A DNA stretch of 5,815 nucleotides from JAYUHK01 sp043767025 (GTDB taxonomy: Bacteria > Bacteroidota > Bacteroidia > Chitinophagales > Saprospiraceae), in assembly GCA_043767025.1 (NCBI GenBank), contig JAYUHK010000046.1, positions 1 through 5,815 on the forward strand. Reading direction: 5' to 3'. Positions within the stretch are counted from its first letter, which is position 1. Each line of letters opens with the position of its first letter. Made by a program: the position numbers and the translations under genes. Positions 1 through 5,815 of the stretch are shown in pieces. The notes beneath the pieces are model-generated. The model saw only the letters and a program-made list of their open reading frames with translations. It searched no databases and was not told the origin of the DNA.

Positions 1-458
1 TTGTAGTAGCCCGTGTTGATGTGTAAAAACTTATAGATTTTGTACTCCAACGAAATCCCAATAATTCGATTGAACGTAAAGCGTTTAGTCGGCTCTTCAT
101 CGCCTGCAAAACTTAAATTGCCTACGCTCAAGCCGCCTCGAAGAAATAAATTGAACTTTTTAGAGCGCAGCAAATCATAATCAATCGTAGCTCCGCCAAG
201 CAAAAATGGGTTGGGGATATTTTCGCCGACTACTTTTGCAAAAGTCACTTCAATGCCCGCTCGCCAATTTTTTGCAAACCTATACCTACCGCTGACATTC
301 AAATAATGCTCCCACATCGTATATAATTGCCCGTTTGATAGCGTTTGCTCGCGGTCTGCCAAAGCAACGTAATACGCGCCAATCGAATATTTGGATTCGG
401 TCTGGGCAGACAAAAAACAAGGCACAAAACACAATAAAAAAATAATTATAGTTCTCAT
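1..458 (-). CDS. outer-membrane beta-barrel-like protein, C-terminus cut by window edge
   Basis: The reading frame is open from an ATG at 458-456 to the left edge, giving 152 visible codons. Residues 1-18 form a typical signal peptide: a basic start (MRT), a hydrophobic core rich in Ile, Leu and Phe, and a likely cleavage after LSA before Gln19. The mature part has alternating polar/aromatic stretches ending in Tyr or Phe (for example YSIGAYY, HYLNVSGRYRF, NWRAGIEVTF, KFNLFLRGGLSVG), as expected of a small outer-membrane barrel. The start overlaps the stop of the upstream barrel gene by four bases (ATGA), which suggests translational coupling and supports this start. No specific family or substrate can be named. 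A general outer-membrane beta-barrel assignment is an inference from strand pattern and signal peptide. Confidence 0.75.
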   Translation of the reverse strand, partial: MRTIIIFLLCFVPCFLSAQTESKYSIGAYYVALADREQTLSNGQLYTMWEHYLNVSGRYRFAKNWRAGIEVTFAKVVGENIPNPFLLGGATIDYDLLRSKKFNLFLRGGLSVGNLSFAGDEEPTKRFTFNRIIGISLEYKIYKFLHINTGYY

Positions 459-1085
459 ATCTTGTAAATAAATTTGGTTTGCAGTGGAAGTGACCGAAAC
501 GGATAGCTTTTGATACTCGGGTAATATTCTAACTGATAGACAAACTGTACGCTAAAATATTGGTTGATAAAAACGCTCAAGCCCGTCCCTATGGCTGCAT
601 AAAGATTGAGTTCTTTCAACTCCAAGCGACCTACTTTTGACCCCGCTTTGTACGTTGCTTGCGCCAGCAGTAACGAGCAAGCTCGGAAAACATCTCCACA
701 CATAATATTTGTCGTAAATCCTAAATTTTCTGGAACAGACCAATTCGCTGTGCATTTTTTGCTCCAACTGGACACCAAAACCGAAGCCGTCAAAGCTTTT
801 TCCGAGAAGTTCGTTGTCTGTTCGGCGCACAAAGTAGTCAAAAAAAGTATGCACAAAAGTATAGGTATTTAGTTTTTTTCCTACCTGCAATCTAAAAATT
901 CCATTAAAGTCAAAATACTGAATACTATCTTTGGGGGAAGTGCTAAATCTTTGGAATAGCGTGAATCGTGGCGTAAAAGCGATTTCCCAATCGCCAAAGT
1001 GTTTAGTTTTGGTGGTATCCGCGAAGGGGCTGGCTGTCGCCGACAGCGTGTTGAATATCAAGACTGCACAGATAATAAATTTCAT
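455..1085 (-). pseudogene. small outer-membrane beta-barrel-like protein, interrupted by a frameshift
   Basis: The first part starts at ATG 1085-1083, five bases after the preceding gene's stop. It encodes a signal peptide (MKFIICAVLIFNTLSATA) and barrel-like strands up to about residue 110 (GFGFGVQLEQK). That frame then continues to a stop at 552 with a composition unlike a barrel. From about the six-T run at 755-760 the neighbouring frame takes over sensibly. It gives strands such as LNLYAAIGTGLSVFINQYF and a C-terminus ending LQTKFIYKI, and it stops at 455-457, overlapping the next start as ATGA. Dropping one base of the run joins the two halves into about 209 residues, a usual size for a small barrel. 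An in-frame TTG at 1103 is a less likely start because it overlaps the upstream gene. The break could be a real mutation, a homopolymer sequencing error, or a site corrected by slippage. The exact shift point cannot be fixed because both frames are open across a long overlap. Confidence 0.72.
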
Positions 1086-1090
1086 AAAAT

Positions 1091-1738
1091 TTATTTTTTC
1101 CAACTTAATATTTTGCTTTTTACTTTTTTATTTTGTAATAATTCGCCTAAAAGAATACTTACCCAGCCTAAACCGAATAATATACTGCCACCAAGCTCCG
1201 TTGCGTCGCCGTAATCTTCAAAAAAAGGGTAAATAATCAGGACTCCCAAGCCAGCTACGGCAGCAGCAGCCAAAAACAAAAACATCGCCCATGCGCGCGC
1301 CGTTTGAAGTATCGCTGGGCGGTGCGCCGTCAGGCATTTTTCCGCCAATTTGACGATTTGCAGGTCGTTGGGCTTCATTCGCAGCAATTGTGGGAAGACG
1401 TGAAGTGCCTCTGCGTGCCGGTGAAGTCGAAACAAAGCCGTTGCTTTTTGAAGCAATATTTCGGGAAAAATATCTACTCCGTTGAGGTATTTTATGTTTT
1501 CCATGATGGATATTTCGAGCATTTCGTCGGCGATAGGAAGGAGTTTTTCGTAGCGTCCGAGCTGCAGCAATGCGTCGGTATAGACGGTAGTTATCTCAAA
1601 ATACTCGTCGGTAGAGAGCTGGGATATGTATTTTTGTTGAGTTTCGTAAAAATAAACGACAGACGGGTATGCCGCCACTTCTATCTGCCGAAAGCTGTGG
1701 TAAATATTAGAAACGCCAGTCTGTCTTAAAAAATCCAT
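1091..1738 (-). CDS. helical-repeat (TPR-like) protein with two C-terminal membrane segments
   Basis: This is a complete ORF of 215 residues starting at ATG 1738. No signal peptide is visible. Residues about 45-78 (EYFEITTVYTDALLQLGRYE...) and 90-124 (ILLQKATALFRLHRHAEAL...) have the helix-turn-helix spacing of TPR units. A very hydrophobic Ala/Leu-rich segment at about 149-171 and a second at about 182-201 are predicted membrane helices. They are separated by a short acidic loop (EDYGDATE) and followed by a Lys-rich end (NKKVKSKILSWKK). The protein is therefore probably anchored in the inner membrane, with the repeat domain most likely in the cytoplasm. It lies 36 bases after ybjQ and five bases before the first barrel gene, so it is probably co-transcribed with both. 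I do not recognise a named family. A role as an interaction or assembly partner of the downstream envelope proteins is a guess from position only. Confidence 0.8.
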   Translation of the reverse strand: MDFLRQTGVSNIYHSFRQIEVAAYPSVVYFYETQQKYISQLSTDEYFEITTVYTDALLQLGRYEKLLPIADEMLEISIMENIKYLNGVDIFPEILLQKATALFRLHRHAEALHVFPQLLRMKPNDLQIVKLAEKCLTAHRPAILQTARAWAMFLFLAAAAVAGLGVLIIYPFFEDYGDATELGGSILFGLGWVSILLGELLQNKKVKSKILSWKK

Positions 1739-1774
1739 AACTATTTTTCTAATTTTTTAATAAAAAAAACAACT

Positions 1775-2092
1775 CTACTTGCTCAAGCGAACTGCTGTTC
1801 CGTAGGCTAAAATCTCCGAGTCGCCTGCCATAATCGAAGCGGTATTGAACTGCACGCCTACCACCGCGTCCGCGCCGATGCGTTCTGCGTCTGCAATCAT
1901 GCGTTCCAGCGCGTGTTCGCGGGTGTGCGCCATGAGTTCGGTGTATTGATGGACTTCGCCGCCGATAATATTTTTGAATCCAGCGATAAATTTTACGCCG
2001 ATGTTGCGGGTACGGACCGTATTTCCGCGCACGATGTCGAGGATTTCTACAATTTCTCTGCCCGGAACGGTGTGAGTGGTGCTGACAATCAT
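1775..2092 (-). CDS. ybjQ: YbjQ family protein (UPF0145 / DUF74, heavy-metal-binding-domain-like)
   Basis: The protein has 105 residues, the normal length of this single-domain family. Several hallmarks are visible: an N-terminal strand with PGREIVEILDIVRGNTV, the central GGEVHQYTELM block, the helix with REHALERMIADAERIGADAV, a following VVGVQFNTASI strand, and the C-terminal EILAYGTAV. The start at ATG 2092 gives the standard family N-terminus. The family is widespread in bacteria and is described as putative heavy-metal binding, but its biochemical role is not established, so no reaction is assigned. It is the first gene of a leftward cluster. A strong Bacteroidota-type promoter lies about 130 bases upstream. 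The next gene follows after 36 bases with no clear terminator between them. Confidence 0.93.
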   Translation of the reverse strand: MIVSTTHTVPGREIVEILDIVRGNTVRTRNIGVKFIAGFKNIIGGEVHQYTELMAHTREHALERMIADAERIGADAVVGVQFNTASIMAGDSEILAYGTAVRLSK

Positions 2093-2222
2093 ATTTTTAG
2101 ACTTTTATTTTTTGACGAAATGAATAAAATGGTTTTTGAAGATTGATTGACATAAATATTTGATAATCAATGTTTTACAACAATTAGCAATCCAAAAGTA
2201 GCTCGCAATAATTACTTACTTA

Positions 2223-2253
2223 CAAATATACTTACAAAAAACAACTTTTCCAA
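2223..2253 (-). promoter_or_regulatory. Bacteroidota-type promoter (TTG-N20-TATATTTG) for the leftward cluster
   Basis: On the minus strand, TATATTTG (2230-2223) matches the -7 consensus TAnnTTTG exactly. A TTG (2253-2251) lies upstream with a 20-base spacer, inside the known range for the primary sigma factor of this phylum. Transcription would start near 2217, giving ybjQ a leader of about 125 nt. Several TTAC tetramers (2212-2223, 2232-2235) overlap the box and the start region. The match is seen directly; promoter activity is inferred. Confidence 0.6.
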
Positions 2254-2300
2254 CACAAGTTACGTTATTTTAGTTGAAAAATAAAAATATCCGACATCTA

Positions 2301-4106
2301 ATGAGAATTTTAATACTAATTTTTTTTATCTTGCAAGTCGCTCAAATTCATGCGCAAGACGCGCGACTTGCCGAGCAATATCTTCTCAACAGTGAGTTTG
2401 AAAAAGCTGCTACGCTCTACGAAAAATTAGTCAAAGAAAACGACGGCAACGATTATTATTTTGACAAATACATAGAATCTCTTTCTGCACTTTCTCAATT
2501 CGATAAGTGCAAAAGTATTCTCGAAAAGCAACTCAAAAAACGCCCCAAAGAGTGTTCCATCTATGTCACATTGGGCAATATTTTAGAAAAACAATCTAAG
2601 CCCGACGAGGCTAAAATTCAGTTCCAAAAAGCCATCGCCGAACTCGGCGCAGACCAGTACAATGTGATGCGGCTGGCTCAAAGTTTTGCGAATCTGACAA
2701 AATACGACTACGCGTTGCAGGCTTATGAGCGCGGCGCAACGCTGCTGAAAGACAAAAAAATATTTGCTTACAACATCGGCGACCTCTACCGTGCGAAAGG
2801 CGATACGCCCAAAATGACCGAAAGTTTTCTCAACACGCTTGCGCCGAATGACTTCAATAAATTAGAAACTGCCAAAATGTTGTTGCAGCAAAGCCTCGCA
2901 ACACCCGAACAATATTCTGAATTACAGACCCAACTCTACGCTCGGCTACAAAGCGAACCCGATGCCACGCATTACATCGAACTCCTGACTTGGACTTTTA
3001 TCCAGCAAAAAGATTACAAAAATGCACTTCGGCAATCCAAAGCATTGGACAAAAAACTGAACGAAAACGGCAGCCGTATCTTTCAGTTGGCAAACATCGC
3101 CGCCGTGAGCAAAGACTACGAAGCCGCTATCGCCGCCTACGAATACGTCGCCGTGGAGAAGGGACGCAGCTCGCCGTTTTATGCCGAAGCGCGGCGCGGC
3201 GCACTCCACAATCGCCGCGACAAAATCACGGACGGCTATAATTACGCTGTCACAGAATTGCAGTATTTGGAATCAAATTACGACAGTGTGCTGACCGAAC
3301 TTGGGCGCAATCGCAACACTGCATCGCTCATTATGGAGCAAGCCGACTTGGAGGCTTTTTACCTCAACGACCTCGAAAAGGCGACTTCTCATCTCAAAGA
3401 ATTGGTCAATATGTCGGGTTTGGACAGAAATATATTGGGGCAGGCAAAGATTAGTTTGGCGGATATTTACCTGATTCAGGGCGAGCGGTGGGAATCTACT
3501 TTGCTCTACTCGCAGGTCGATAAGGAGTTCAAAGACGATATTTTGGGGCATGAAGCGCGGTTTCGGAACGCTAAATTGGCGTATTACAACGGCGATTTTG
3601 AGTGGGCGCAGTCGCAATTCAGCGTTCTGAAAGCCTCTACCTCCAAGCTCATCGCCAACGACGCACTCGATTTGTCGGTTTTTATTTTAGAAAATACGGG
3701 CATGGACTCCACGACTACCGCTATGAAGCTCTACGCCGAGGCGGATTTATTGATTTTTCAGAATAAATTCGATGACGCATTCATGAAGTTGGACAGTATT
3801 TTGGTAAAATTTCCGGAACATTCTTTGGACGATGACGTGCTTTGGTCGAAGTCACAAATTTATCTAAAAAAGAGAAATTATACGAAAGCCGCCGAGCTTT
3901 TGCAGACCATCGTAGAAAAATACAAAGAAGAAATCCGCGCCGACAACGCACTTTTTACGCTCGCTGGACTGTACGCCAAGCCGCTCAATGACCCCGAAAA
4001 AGCAAAAAACTTGTACGAAAAACTGTTCACCGAATTTTCGGGCAGCACCCTCGCCGTAGATGCCCGCAAAGAATTTAGAAAACTTCGGGGCGACAAGGTG
4101 CAGTAA
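2301..4106 (+). CDS. exported tetratricopeptide-repeat protein, BamD/YbgF-like C-terminal repeats
   Basis: From ATG 2301 the protein has 601 residues. An in-frame TTG at 2274 would add nine residues (MKNKNIRHL). The ATG is preferred because it gives a compact signal peptide, MRILILIFFILQVAQIHA, with likely cleavage before Gln19. There is no lipobox Cys, so it is probably periplasmic and soluble or peripherally membrane-bound. Most of the rest is consecutive TPR-like helical pairs. Clear units are at about 20-53 (LLNSEFEKAATLYEKLV), 54-82, 84-117 (YVTLGNILEKQSKPDEAKIQ) and 119-152 (YDYALQAYERG). More degenerate units fill the middle. Two repeats at about 509-582 (IYLKKRNYTKAAELLQTIVE; LNDPEKAKNLYEKLFTEF) carry the FPEHS and FSGS inter-repeat turns seen in YbgF/BamD-type proteins. 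Such proteins are scaffolds for envelope complexes; the partner here is unknown. The gene is divergent from the ybjQ cluster, and I see no strong plus-strand promoter. Confidence 0.88.
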   Translation: MRILILIFFILQVAQIHAQDARLAEQYLLNSEFEKAATLYEKLVKENDGNDYYFDKYIESLSALSQFDKCKSILEKQLKKRPKECSIYVTLGNILEKQSKPDEAKIQFQKAIAELGADQYNVMRLAQSFANLTKYDYALQAYERGATLLKDKKIFAYNIGDLYRAKGDTPKMTESFLNTLAPNDFNKLETAKMLLQQSLATPEQYSELQTQLYARLQSEPDATHYIELLTWTFIQQKDYKNALRQSKALDKKLNENGSRIFQLANIAAVSKDYEAAIAAYEYVAVEKGRSSPFYAEARRGALHNRRDKITDGYNYAVTELQYLESNYDSVLTELGRNRNTASLIMEQADLEAFYLNDLEKATSHLKELVNMSGLDRNILGQAKISLADIYLIQGERWESTLLYSQVDKEFKDDILGHEARFRNAKLAYYNGDFEWAQSQFSVLKASTSKLIANDALDLSVFILENTGMDSTTTAMKLYAEADLLIFQNKFDDAFMKLDSILVKFPEHSLDDDVLWSKSQIYLKKRNYTKAAELLQTIVEKYKEEIRADNALFTLAGLYAKPLNDPEKAKNLYEKLFTEFSGSTLAVDARKEFRKLRGDKVQ

Positions 4107-4137
4107 AAGTTTTGTTTGTGCGTAGCTTTGGAAGAGA

Positions 4138-4311
4138 ATGCAACGGGTAGAAAAAATGAAAATAATCGAAAAGCTAAACAACCCAAAAATACCTGTTGTC
4201 CAAATTGACAAGAGCCTTGAAAAATACAGAGGTAAAGTTTTATTTCCAAAAAAACTCGCTATGGCAAATGAAATTCTTGAAAAGACAGGAATTCCAAAAT
4301 TTGGACAATAG
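4138..4311 (+). CDS. small hypothetical protein (57 aa)
   Basis: The short ORF starts 31 bases after the TPR gene. The start may be ATG 4138 (57 residues, MQRVEKMKIIEKL...) or ATG 4156 (51 residues, MKIIEKLNNPKIPVVQIDKS...). The second gives a natural N-terminus, but a purine-rich GGAAGAG lies close to the first. The composition is protein-like: a charged, Lys-rich sequence with a short strand IPVVQID, then KYRGKVLFPKKLAMANEIL and LEKTGIPKFGQ. It has no signal peptide or membrane segment. I do not recognise the family. The codon use is AT-richer than in the TPR gene. Shortly before the stop, the -1 frame becomes open and also looks coding (IWTIEKIYAYTFGFVQVEQM, ending at 4361), so the ORF may be a frameshifted or degraded piece of a slightly longer gene. 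It could also be a chance ORF. Confidence 0.5.
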   Translation: MQRVEKMKIIEKLNNPKIPVVQIDKSLEKYRGKVLFPKKLAMANEILEKTGIPKFGQ

Positions 4312-4327
4312 AAAAAATCTATGCCTA

Positions 4328-4360
4328 TACATTTGGTTTTGTGCAAGTGGAGCAAATGTA
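4328..4360. repeat. 8-bp inverted repeat between convergent genes (possible weak terminator)
   Basis: TACATTTG (4328-4335) and CAAATGTA (4353-4360) are perfect reverse complements separated by 17 bases. The element sits between the short plus-strand ORF and the end of the minus-strand aminotransferase, where a bidirectional terminator would be expected. The stem is AT-rich, the loop is long, and there is no uninterrupted T-tract right after it, so terminator function is only a possibility. Confidence 0.35.
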
Positions 4361-4396
4361 ACCCATCTCCTTTTCTGTAAAAGCCTTATTGGGTTC

Positions 4397-5542
4397 TCAA
4401 CAGACTGTATTGAGCAATTCGGCGGCTTGAAGCAGGGTCGATTCTTTTTTAGCAAAACATAGGCGAACCACTTTACCGTCGTAGCCGTCCGAATAAAAAG
4501 CAGAAACGGGAATTACCGCTACGCCAATTTCGGTCGTCAAGCGGCGCGCAAAAACCACATCAGACTCGTCAGAAATTTGAGAATAATCCAATAATTGAAA
4601 ATAAGTGCCGGCACAAGGAAGCGGTCGAAATTTGGAATTGGCGGTAGCCGCAAGCAAAAAATCCCTCTTGGCTTGATAAAAATTATTCAACGACAAATAC
4701 TCGTTTGGCGAAGCCAAAAACTCCGACAAAGCGTGCTGAATCGGCGTATTCACCGAAAAAACATTGAATTGATGCACCTTTCGGAACTCGGCGGTAAGCG
4801 ACGGCGAAGCCACACAATAGCCCATTTTCCAACCCGTAGTGTGAAATGTTTTTCCAAAAGAATAGATGACGATACTTCGCTCGTAAAGGTCAGGATAGCT
4901 CAAAATGCTTTCGTGCGAGGCATTGTCATAGACTAAATGCTCATATACCTCGTCACTTATTACCAAAATATTTGTGTTTTTTACCAAGTTTTGGAGTGCC
5001 ACAAAATCGGCAGCAGACCAAACCGTCCCCGTAGGATTGTGCGGCGTGTTGAACATCAGCATCTTGGTTTTGGGTGTGACGAGCGCAGCCATTTTGTCCC
5101 AATCTATCCGATAGTCGGGTGCTTGCATCGAGTAAATGACAGGCACGCCGCCCACCAACTCAATCGGCGGAAGATAACAATCGTAAGCTGGCTCAATGAC
5201 GATGACCTCGTCGCCAGCCTTTATGAAAGTAGTAATCGCCGTAAAAATCGCCTGTGTTCCGCCCGCAGTGATGGTAATTTCGTCCGCAGGATTCACTGTT
5301 TTTTGGTACAACAAATCAATTTTTTCTGCTATCCGTTCCCGCAGCCGCAGCAAGCCCGGCATGGGCGCGTATTGATTCCAACCTTCAGACATTGCGGCGG
5401 CGACCAAGCCTTGAAGCCGCTCCGAACAGTCAAAATCTGGAAAGCCCTGCGACAAATTAATAGCCCGATGCTCCGTCGCCAAAGCGGACATGACGGCAAA
5501 AATAGAAGTCCCAACGTTGGGCAGTTTAGAAGTAATGTTCAT
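4397..5542 (-). CDS. ybdL: methionine aminotransferase (YbdL-type, PLP-dependent class I/II aminotransferase)
   Basis: A full-length fold-type I aminotransferase of 381 residues, close to the usual length. The N-terminal INLSQGFPDF (28-37) and NQYAPMPG (56-63) are typical of the YbdL/kynurenine-aminotransferase group. The cofactor site is complete: GGTQAI at 94-99 for the phosphate, the NTPHNPTG motif at 165-172 with Asn169, Asp197 in ISDEVYEHL (pyridine nitrogen), Tyr200, and the Schiff-base Lys231 in SFGKTFHTTGWKMGY. Arg360 in VVRLCFA is the expected substrate-carboxylate arginine. Family members move the amino group from methionine and some other (often aromatic) amino acids to 2-oxo acids in the cytoplasm. 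Methionine as preferred substrate is inferred from family resemblance. ATG 5542 gives the family start. The gene stands alone, convergent with the upstream short ORF, and has a -7 box just upstream. Confidence 0.95.
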   Translation of the reverse strand: MNITSKLPNVGTSIFAVMSALATEHRAINLSQGFPDFDCSERLQGLVAAAMSEGWNQYAPMPGLLRLRERIAEKIDLLYQKTVNPADEITITAGGTQAIFTAITTFIKAGDEVIVIEPAYDCYLPPIELVGGVPVIYSMQAPDYRIDWDKMAALVTPKTKMLMFNTPHNPTGTVWSAADFVALQNLVKNTNILVISDEVYEHLVYDNASHESILSYPDLYERSIVIYSFGKTFHTTGWKMGYCVASPSLTAEFRKVHQFNVFSVNTPIQHALSEFLASPNEYLSLNNFYQAKRDFLLAATANSKFRPLPCAGTYFQLLDYSQISDESDVVFARRLTTEIGVAVIPVSAFYSDGYDGKVVRLCFAKKESTLLQAAELLNTVC

Positions 5543-5564
5543 TAAATTATTTTAAGTTCCTTAA

Positions 5565-5572
5565 CAAATTTA
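5565..5572 (-). promoter_or_regulatory. candidate -7 box (TAAATTTG) of the aminotransferase gene
   Basis: The minus-strand sequence TAAATTTG matches the Bacteroidota -7 consensus TAnnTTTG and lies 22 bases upstream of the aminotransferase ATG, giving a leader of roughly 15-20 nt. No TTG is present at the expected -33 spacing. That position falls inside the loop of the hairpin at 5586-5607, so the promoter is incomplete or uses an atypical upstream element. Confidence 0.45.
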
Positions 5573-5585
5573 GTTTTCATTAAAA

Positions 5586-5607
5586 TCCGACTACTTTAGC
5601 GGTCGGA
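5586..5607. repeat. GC-rich hairpin TCCGAC-N10-GTCGGA
   Basis: Perfect 6-bp arms TCCGAC (5586-5591) and GTCGGA (5602-5607) flank the 10-base loop tactttagcg. On the minus strand the stem is followed by TTTT, so it could act as a weak terminator for transcripts arriving from the right. It also sits where the -33 element of the aminotransferase promoter would be. It is unusually GC-rich for the surrounding AT-rich intergenic DNA. Confidence 0.5.
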
Positions 5608-5626
5608 CAATGGATAATAACTGATG

Positions 5627-5670
5627 TTGGCTTTAGCCAAATATTCGCTACGGGCAGCTTATTTGGGCTA
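5627..5670. repeat. nested inverted repeats, REP/MITE-like intergenic element
   Basis: TTGGC-ttta-GCCAA (5627-5640) is a perfect small hairpin. Its right arm also belongs to a larger imperfect palindrome: TAGCCAAATA (5634-5643) pairs with TATTTGGGCTA (5660-5670) with one bulged base. The 16-base loop holds a further GCT/AGC pairing. The two structures are mutually exclusive. GGCTTTAGCC-like palindromes of this kind are typical of dispersed intergenic repeats. Whether this one is multi-copy cannot be told from a single window. Confidence 0.5.
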
Positions 5671-5782
5671 AACTCAATACACTACCTTTTTTATACAACA
5701 GTTGAAAGTGTTGCCAATAAGTAGTTATAAGTTTTTAGTTTTTAATTTTGAGTCATCATAAACTATTGAAAATCAACGAATT

Positions 5783-5815
5783 ATGTCGAATATTAAATGT
5801 CATCTATTTAAGTGT
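5783..5815 (+). CDS. possible start of a gene running off the right edge
   Basis: ATG 5783 opens a frame of 11 codons (MSNIKCHLFKC) to the window end. A TAATTTTG box at 5743-5750, 33 bases upstream, could be its -7 element. Eleven codons are too few to show that it is coding or to identify it. Confidence 0.2.
   Translation, partial: MSNIKCHLFKC

Larger units (their letters stand above)
5573..5782. other. intergenic region without a convincing gene
   Basis: No ORF with protein-like composition is visible on either strand between the aminotransferase promoter and the possible start at 5783. The left half holds the two inverted-repeat structures. The right half is AT-rich, with a weak CAACA/TGTTG inverted repeat (5696-5713, 8-base loop) and a TAATTTTG box (5743-5750, plus strand) that fits the -7 consensus but has no TTG at proper spacing. 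Confidence 0.5.

Noticed and set aside
1304..1729. Plus-strand ORF of 141 codons
   Set aside because: It is antisense to the TPR-like membrane protein, which has coherent helices, membrane segments and operon spacing. The plus-strand product has no recognisable features.
1913..2146. Plus-strand ORF of 77 codons covering the start of ybjQ
   Set aside because: It is antisense to the strongly conserved YbjQ coding sequence and has no independent support.
2155..2162. AATATTTG as a plus-strand -7 box for the TPR gene
   Set aside because: It has one mismatch at the first base of the consensus, the TTG triplets upstream are badly spaced, and it would leave a leader of about 130 nt. It is not strong enough to annotate.
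4294..4304. Programmed -1 frameshift signal at CCAAAATTTGG in the short ORF
   Set aside because: It does not fit the X XXY YYZ slippery pattern in the zero frame: the A-site TTT would re-pair as ATT. No clear downstream stem supports it. Decay or chance is more likely.
3864..4355. Minus-strand ORF of 163 codons, and an overlapping 123-codon one, opposite the end of the TPR gene
   Set aside because: They lie antisense to a well-supported TPR coding region, are Phe/Ser/Cys-rich without family motifs, and are shadows of its codon bias.
4937..5545. Plus-strand ORF of 202 codons opposite the aminotransferase
   Set aside because: It is fully antisense to a gene with a complete PLP-enzyme motif set. 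Its Arg/His-rich composition is typical of a shadow frame.
1..5815. CRISPR array, tRNA, rRNA, transposase or defence genes
   Set aside because: I found no regularly spaced repeats, no tRNA-like cloverleaf and no recognisable mobile-element or nuclease motifs on either strand.

Overview
The window looks like chromosomal DNA from a Bacteroidota bacterium. The basis is moderate-to-low GC, intergenic boxes matching the Bacteroidota -7 consensus TAnnTTTG, start codons without strong Shine-Dalgarno sequences, and secreted proteins whose signal peptides end in Ala followed by Gln (LSA/QT, IHA/QD). No genus can be named from this sequence alone.

Left part (about 1-2092, all minus strand, read from right to left): ybjQ (UPF0145/DUF74 family), then a helical-repeat protein with two C-terminal membrane segments, then two small outer-membrane beta-barrel-like proteins. 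The second barrel gene runs off the left edge. The last three genes are packed tightly: 5 bases between the membrane protein and barrel 1, and a 4-base ATGA overlap between barrels 1 and 2. Barrel 1 is broken by a single-base frameshift, most simply placed at a run of six T (A on the coding strand) at 755-760. A good Bacteroidota promoter (TTG-N20-TATATTTG) lies at 2223-2253 and reads leftwards into this cluster.

Middle (2301-4106, plus strand): a large exported TPR protein of about 600 residues, transcribed divergently from the left cluster. Its C-terminus resembles the TPR tails of BamD/YbgF-type envelope proteins. It is followed by a short, uncharacterised ORF at 4138-4311.

Right part: a complete PLP-dependent aminotransferase of the YbdL/methionine aminotransferase type (4397-5542, minus), convergent with the short ORF and with its own candidate -7 box. 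From 5573 to the right edge there is no convincing gene, but there is a cluster of inverted repeats (5586-5670) that looks like a REP/MITE-like intergenic element. A possible coding start at 5783 is cut off by the window end.

Taken together, this is mostly ordinary cell-envelope and amino-acid metabolism content. I see no CRISPR array, tRNA, rRNA, transposase or recognisable defence system. The points most worth checking are the frameshifted barrel gene, the short ORF with an alternative-frame continuation, and the intergenic repeat element.
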